A stretch of 64,000 bases of DNA, from the NCBI GenBank assembly GCA_015680685.1, contig MNCI01024308.1, forward strand, positions 68,138 to 132,137. The letters are read 5' to 3'. Within the stretch, counting starts at the first letter, position 1, and each line of letters begins with the position of its first letter. This document shows positions 59,409 through 64,000 of this stretch, piece after piece. The position numbers were made by a program, and so were the translations under genes. The stretch comes from Gnetum montanum (Eukaryota > Streptophyta > Gnetopsida > Gnetales > Gnetaceae). The notes below the pieces were generated by a model. It worked only from the letters and a program-made list of their open reading frames with translations, made no database searches and was not told where the DNA came from.

Positions 59409-61514
59409 ATGGCTATGCATGATGATCTTTGTTCGCCTTTGACCTTAACAGGTCCCTATGGCCAGTTTACAAGATGCTTGAATCAAGAATTGGTAGACTT
59501 CAAATTATCCTCTCACAACACCGTAGCATCCTTGGAAACATCCCTAGACTGGCCTGAACATTTGGTCCAAGCCTTAGACCTAGAGGCTGGGGATGTGATT
59601 GAAGACCCTCTCATTGAAATCCTTGTAACTACCACTAGAGGTGAAGCAAAAACCTTGAAAGTTAGCTTTCTATTACATACACAGGTACATCAAAAATTTT
59701 CCAAAGTTCTCCATGATAATATTAGAGTGTTTGCATGGTCATACAATGACATGTCGGGCTTGGACCTGTGGCTCATACAACACAACATCATCTAGATCCA
59801 CGTGTCAAGGAAGTCAAGCAAAAAGCTCATAAAATCAAACTTGAGATTGCACTAGTTGTAAGCAATGAAATCACCAAGATTTATCAAGCTAGTTTCATTC
59901 GGGCGGTCGATTACTTGGAATGGGTATTGAACATAGTTGTAGTTTCTAAGAAAATGGGAGGTATATGAATTTTTATAGACTTTTGAGACTTGAATAAGGC
60001 AACGATTAAAGATGATTTCCCATTGCTAAGTATCGATAAACTTATAGACACCACGGCTGGTCATGCCTTACTATCCTTCATGGATGGGTTCTTAGGCTAT
60101 AACTAGATCTGTATAGACTCGAAGCATTAGTTATCAACCATTTTCATCACCCCTTGGGAAAACTTTTGTTACACGATGATGCCCTTGGACTCAAAGATTC
60201 TGGAGTAACTTATCAATGAGCCATGACATATATTTTTAGTGACTACCTCTTGGAGAGAATGAAGATTACGTTGATGATATAGTAGTCAAGTCTAAGAAAG
60301 CTATTGATCATCCCAACGATCTCAACATAGTCCTCCAACGTTGTCTTAGGCATGACCTATGCCTTAACCCTAAGAAATATGTTTTCAAAGTTAAAACTGG
60401 ATGCATGCTAGGTTTTGTAGTATTGAAAACATGGATAGAATTAGACCCCGATAAAGTGAGGGCCATTGTCAACTTAACACTGCCTACAAACCTTAAAGAA
60501 TTATGTGGGCTACAAGGTAGAGTGCAGTTTATCAGAAGGTTTATTGCGAGGTTGACAGAAAAGCTACACCCCATGCAGCACCTACTTAAAAAGGGGGTCA
60601 ACTTTGAGTGGACAGATCAATATCAACAAGCCTTTGATAACCTAAAGAAAGAGCTTTTGTATCTCCCAACTGTTTACCCGCCACAGAGGGATAAGCCTTT
60701 CTACATCTACCTTGCCACTTCAAACACATCTATTGTTGTGTTGCTATGTCAAAAAAGAGATGACGGGTCAAAAATCCCGATTTACTACTTAAGCCATGCA
60801 TTAATAGCTTATGAGGCAAAGTACAATGAGGTAGAAAAATATTGTCTCACCCTAGTGTTTTTGCTAAAAAAGTGGAGACATTACCTGTTTCATAGCAAGG
60901 TCAACATCATATGTAAGAGTAACATACTTCGGGCTATCACAACCAACTTGTATGAGAGTAGTAGGATAGCCTGATGGAAAGCTATAACGGTGAAATTTGA
61001 TTTACATTATGTAGCCCAATCATCAACAAAGGGTCAAGCAATAGCCAAAAAGCTTACAACTTCACCCATTGATGATCAAGTGATAATAGAACCCAAATTC
61101 CCGGATGAACACATCAATAGCCTAAACTTTGTACCATCTAATTTCTAAGCAAGCTTACATTTTGATGGTGCTTCAACTACATGAGGTGGAAGCGTTGCTA
61201 CAGATATTACATTTCCCTTTGGGGAAATTTGACCCTTTGCATTTCACTTTACGTTTCTTTAAACGAACAACGTAGCTAAGTATGAAGGACTCCTTAGGGG
61301 CCTCTTGGCAATCCAAGAGCTAAAGATCTAACATTTGGTAGTCTGGGGTGACTCACAATTAGTTGTCAACCAAATCACTAAAGTCTATGCTTGTAAGGCT
61401 TCGCATTTGCAACCTTATTGTGATCTAGCTAAGAGTTTACTAAAATAGTTTACAATGTTAGACATTCAACATGTACCTTGTAATGAGAACATCGTAGCTA
61501 ATGCGCTAGCAATG
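59409..61514 (+). pseudogene. Tat-like pol of element A, truncated within the second RNase H
   Basis: Starts MAMHDDLCSPLTLTGPYG at 59409, collinear with B. The pre-RT segment contains DNIRVFAWSYNDMSGLD. RT: SFMDGFLGYN near 60079 and EDYVDDIVVKSKKAI near 60263, catalytic residues kept. First RNase H: about 60690-60980. Archaeal-type RNase H: FDGAS at about 61158 with its Asp kept, NNVAKYEGL with the Glu changed to Lys, GDSQLVVNQ kept, ENIVANALA with the last Asp changed to Asn. Similarity to B ends at about 61514, so integrase is missing. Several stops and frameshifts occur, for example near 60110-60260. The duplicated 36-bp segment at the start is absent from B. Confidence 0.85.
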
Positions 61515-62531
61515 TTAGTGTTGGCACATTTGGCCATTTCATGGAACAATAAAAATAGATACTGGAAAAAGGAAATGGTAAAGAACATGATAAAAATATG
61601 AATGATGTTAATTCTGCTACACTTCCATCATTTGTGTATACAAGACAAAACAAATATTCAAATGAAAAATATGATGGTTGTCATCTTATTGATATGCATA
61701 ATCCTAGAGGTCTCATTTAAATTGATGTGGGTGAGCTTTTAAAAAAAAAGAGAAACAACAACAAAAAAACAGAAGTAGCGGAAGGAAGAAGTGGCTGACA
61801 AGCTTTGCGTTGCCATAGATTGTTTAAATTCAGATGCTAATTATGTTTAAATCCAGCTATCAGTTCTCAAGCAGAAGAGCAAGTCATCTCCTAATCTTGG
61901 AAAAAAAAGAAAAAAAAAGAAAAACGGAAGGTTGCTCTAGGTTGGTCGGTTGACATCAGAAGACAATTGCAATAAAGGAACCAAGTTACCAGTTCCAGCA
62001 ATCAGAAGAAGCATGGAAAATTAGTCTTACACAGTAAGATTTCATCTAAGAGCACACACGTGCTCAAGGATTTGCAGAGCTTTTCTTTGTTTAGTTTTCA
62101 CATAAGGCAGTGTTCTCTGAGTATGACTGAAATGGTACAAGAGCCAACCAATGGCATCCAGACAACAAATTCATGTGATTTTGATGCCCCTACACATGTA
62201 TGAATTACAACTTGCAATGAACAAAATTAAGCAATGTAAATATATATTTTTACCGTTGGCTGCAGAGAACTTTTATAACAAGCATGCATAAAAATGCAAT
62301 GCCTCAAGAATTATATAGGTCTGTGCGTTCATAATCGTCATCATGGTTGCGGGTGCGAAGAAGTTGCCTTTGAAGTTCTACCTAGATTGAACTATGTTCA
62401 AGATTTGAAGAGCTGCCACTTAGTCTTCCCAACAATTGACAGAGGCACGACATAGCTCCAAAGAAGACGCTTTAACTGGGTAAGTCAACATACGTTCTTA
62501 GAATAATCTTGCAAATGCTCACACTTTTTCC
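61515..62531. other. Unassigned sequence after the truncated element A
   Basis: Similarity to the Tat elements stops at about 61514. The following AT-rich DNA has short A-runs (61741-61780, 61905-61925) and short open stretches such as TRQNKYSNEKYDG on the plus strand. I do not recognise it. It might be host DNA or another element. Confidence 0.35.
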
Positions 62532-62716
62532 AGCACTCCGAAATCATGTGCAGCATTGAGGGATCTGCAGACGGCAAAGCAGATTCACGTGCACATTATC
62601 AAAAATGGTTTTGGGAAAAATCACTTCGTGGCCACCACGTTACTAGATTTGTATGCTAAATGAGATCGCGCAGAAGCTGCTTGCACAATTTTCCAGAGTA
62701 TTTCAAAGCAGGATTT
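62532..62716 (+). pseudogene. PPR (pentatricopeptide repeat) protein gene fragment
   Basis: The plus-strand frame reads CAALRDLQTAKQIHVHIIKN, then GFGKNHFVATTLLDLYAK, then a TGA stop where Cys is expected, then DRAEAACTIFQSISKQD. This matches the repeat rhythm of plant PLS-class PPR proteins: the AKQIHAHIIK-type and VATTLLDMYAKC-type segments followed by A...IF..I. PPR proteins bind organellar RNA in plastids or mitochondria. Only about 1.5 repeats are seen. A possible further repeat remnant (EIHGIAHEFTR) lies near 62820. No start, targeting peptide or end is recognisable, so this is a fragment of a pseudogene. Confidence 0.7.
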
Positions 62717-63422
62717 CCATCAGGGTTTTCTGCAAGTTTCTACAGCAGGGGCTTAAGGTTACAGAGATCCTGCTGGAAAATGTAGCAACAACAAGTTTGA
62801 ATTTGAGGCAGGGATAGGAAATCCACGGTATAGCACACGAATTCACAAGATAGCCAAGTTCCAAAGATGGCGGATCATTACAGTTCTTTTCGGATAGCAA
62901 AATATTGATGGTAATAGGCATACGAGGTGGATGATGTGGGGGCATGTGGGTGGCCTTCCATAACGTCAGTTATGGCAACGACAGTGATGGAGCCTGCTAC
63001 GCTTATGCATCGCCTCTTATCCCTCGCAACATGATAGTTTACAAACCCTTGATCCGACACCTGTCCTACCTGCATGATAACACCTAACGCCTGGAGAAAT
63101 ATATGGTAAAATTAATTAATTTATTCACTATAGATGATCAACATATATGCCGAAGGTTGTGAAAATAAATATATCAAAGAAGAGGAAAACCAAATCTAGT
63201 AAATTAAAATGATTTCATGGCCAAAACCAGTCCCAAAGTGCAGTTGCAGGTGCAGTGGAATAACATGTTGGGATGACCAATGTCCTCCAACTCCATCTTT
63301 GATAAAATTATTATTATTATTGAAAAAGAGAAAAGAAATTTTTGGGAAATTTGTGTAACGTCCTATATAAAGGGGACATTTAGTTAGTATCCATTTTATT
63401 CATATGGAAGATTATAAAATTC
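62717..63422. other. Unassigned sequence with TATA-like motif before the gap
   Basis: It may include decayed PPR sequence up to about 62850. Further on the DNA is AT-rich and has CCTATATAAAGGGGACATT at 63361-63379, a core-promoter-like element. It might belong to another LTR, but no termini can be shown. Confidence 0.3.
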
Positions 63423-63476
63423 NNNNNNNNNNNNNNNNNNNNNNNNNNNNNNNNNNNNNNNNNNNNNNNNNNNNNN
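63423..63476. other. Assembly gap of 54 N
   Basis: Run of N. The sequences on either side cannot be assumed contiguous. Confidence 0.99.
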
Positions 63477-64000
63477 CTTGTAAGATGACTTGCTAAAGAA
63501 AAGATTTCAGCCTCTTTGTCATAGTCCTGTGAGTTATACTTATTATTTTTTATTTTGTTTAAATTGTTTAGCTAGTGGTTTAGATAGTATCATGCTTAAC
63601 AAGTAATTTTGGGGTTTTTAGATTGCTCTTAATGTTCTTGTTGCATAATAGAAGATTTCTATTAAAATTTTTCCATAGAAGCACTTGTGTTTGAAAGCCT
63701 TAAGAGCATTTTAGTAGTAAATTTTATTATTGTGCAATGTATAAGAACCGCTATTGAGATTGTTGTAAGAGAGCCTCTGCTTGTAGTCAAGCCGTTGAAC
63801 GATTCAATAGTCAAGAGGGTTCAGAAAATCTTTGGTATTTTGATAGGACCAGAATAGCTTCTTTTATCTTTAAAGTGAATCTTCGTGGTATTTCAATCAG
63901 AAATTGTCAAGTCTTTTAAAGGTTCTATTGAATGCAATTATTGACATCCATTATCTAGCCAAAATGGAGTCTTGTACGTGATAGTTTACGCAACAATGTT
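63477..64000. other. Unassigned AT-rich sequence at the window end
   Basis: No ORF, RNA gene or repeat is recognised. It may be the continuation of a transcribed region with the TATA-like motif before the gap. Confidence 0.3.

Larger units (their letters stand above)
28535..61514 (+). mobile_element. Tat-like Ty3/gypsy element A, 3' truncated and split by element B
   Basis: The plus-strand order is: 5' LTR (about 28535-30709), leader, gag-protease (31060-34850), repeat array, [antisense gene, minus strand, exons 7 and part of 6 at 35512-35693], element B (35694-54342), rest of the antisense gene (54343-58964), then RT, RNase H and archaeal-type RNase H (59409 to about 61514). Integrase and 3' LTR are missing: similarity to B's pol stops at about 61514. 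Joining 35693 to 54343 restores collinearity with the uninterrupted antisense gene of B, which shows that both parts are one element. The LTR start is decayed and only approximately placed. Confidence 0.85.

Noticed and set aside
62703-63075. Minus-strand open stretches of 80 and 65 codons near the PPR fragment
   Set aside because: No recognisable product; the PPR reading is on the plus strand.

Overview
This window looks like repeat-dominated plant nuclear DNA from a short-read draft assembly. It contains Ty3/gypsy LTR retrotransposons of the plant Tat and Athila types, one pentatricopeptide-repeat (PPR) gene fragment, six single-base 'n' joins and one 54-N gap. The age, divergence and nesting of the elements would fit a large gymnosperm genome such as a conifer, but that is inference. 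No intact host gene, rRNA, tRNA or CRISPR array was seen. Nearly all coding regions carry stops and frameshifts.

Layout. 1-1824: 3' end of an Athila-like element (G, +) with its LTR at 970-1824. 2900-3784: a solo LTR of the same family (H, -) with target duplication CTATG. 4591-28534: an Athila-like element (F, -) with 3' LTR, an extra ORF in the env position, pol and gag. F is split by a second Athila-like element (E, +, 14654-27596) inserted in its gag. E is itself split by a Tat-like remnant (D, -, 19929-26012). At about 28535 F's gag is cut by a Tat-like element (A, + for gag/pol), which runs to about 61514. A is split by a full-length Tat-like element of the same family (B, 35694-54342), which has two LTRs and a GGGG(G/A) target duplication. 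From 61515 the sequence is not recognised, apart from a PPR fragment at 62532-62716.

The most notable content is in A and B. Both have the order LTR - gag/protease - repeat array - antisense gene - repeat array - RT/RNase H/second RNase H(/integrase), and B then has a third array, polypurine tract and LTR. The antisense gene lies on the minus strand between protease and reverse transcriptase. It can be read as seven exons separated by six GT-AG introns. The introns sit at matching positions in A and B, and the reading frame runs through the junctions. Both copies have a TATAAATA box about 130 bp upstream of the antisense ATG. B has inserted into exon 6 of A's antisense gene, so A's last exon (35512-35574) lies 19 kb from the rest. 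The gene encodes a protein of about 1,100 residues with a segment resembling plant transposon-associated proteins and an acidic C-terminus. I do not know its function.

The arrays around the coding blocks share a core of the form TTAAACTAGCA. The Tat LTRs and the antisense gene's introns share GCTACGCTATGC-type palindromes. D keeps gag/protease, one array and the 3' LTR but lacks the antisense gene and pol.
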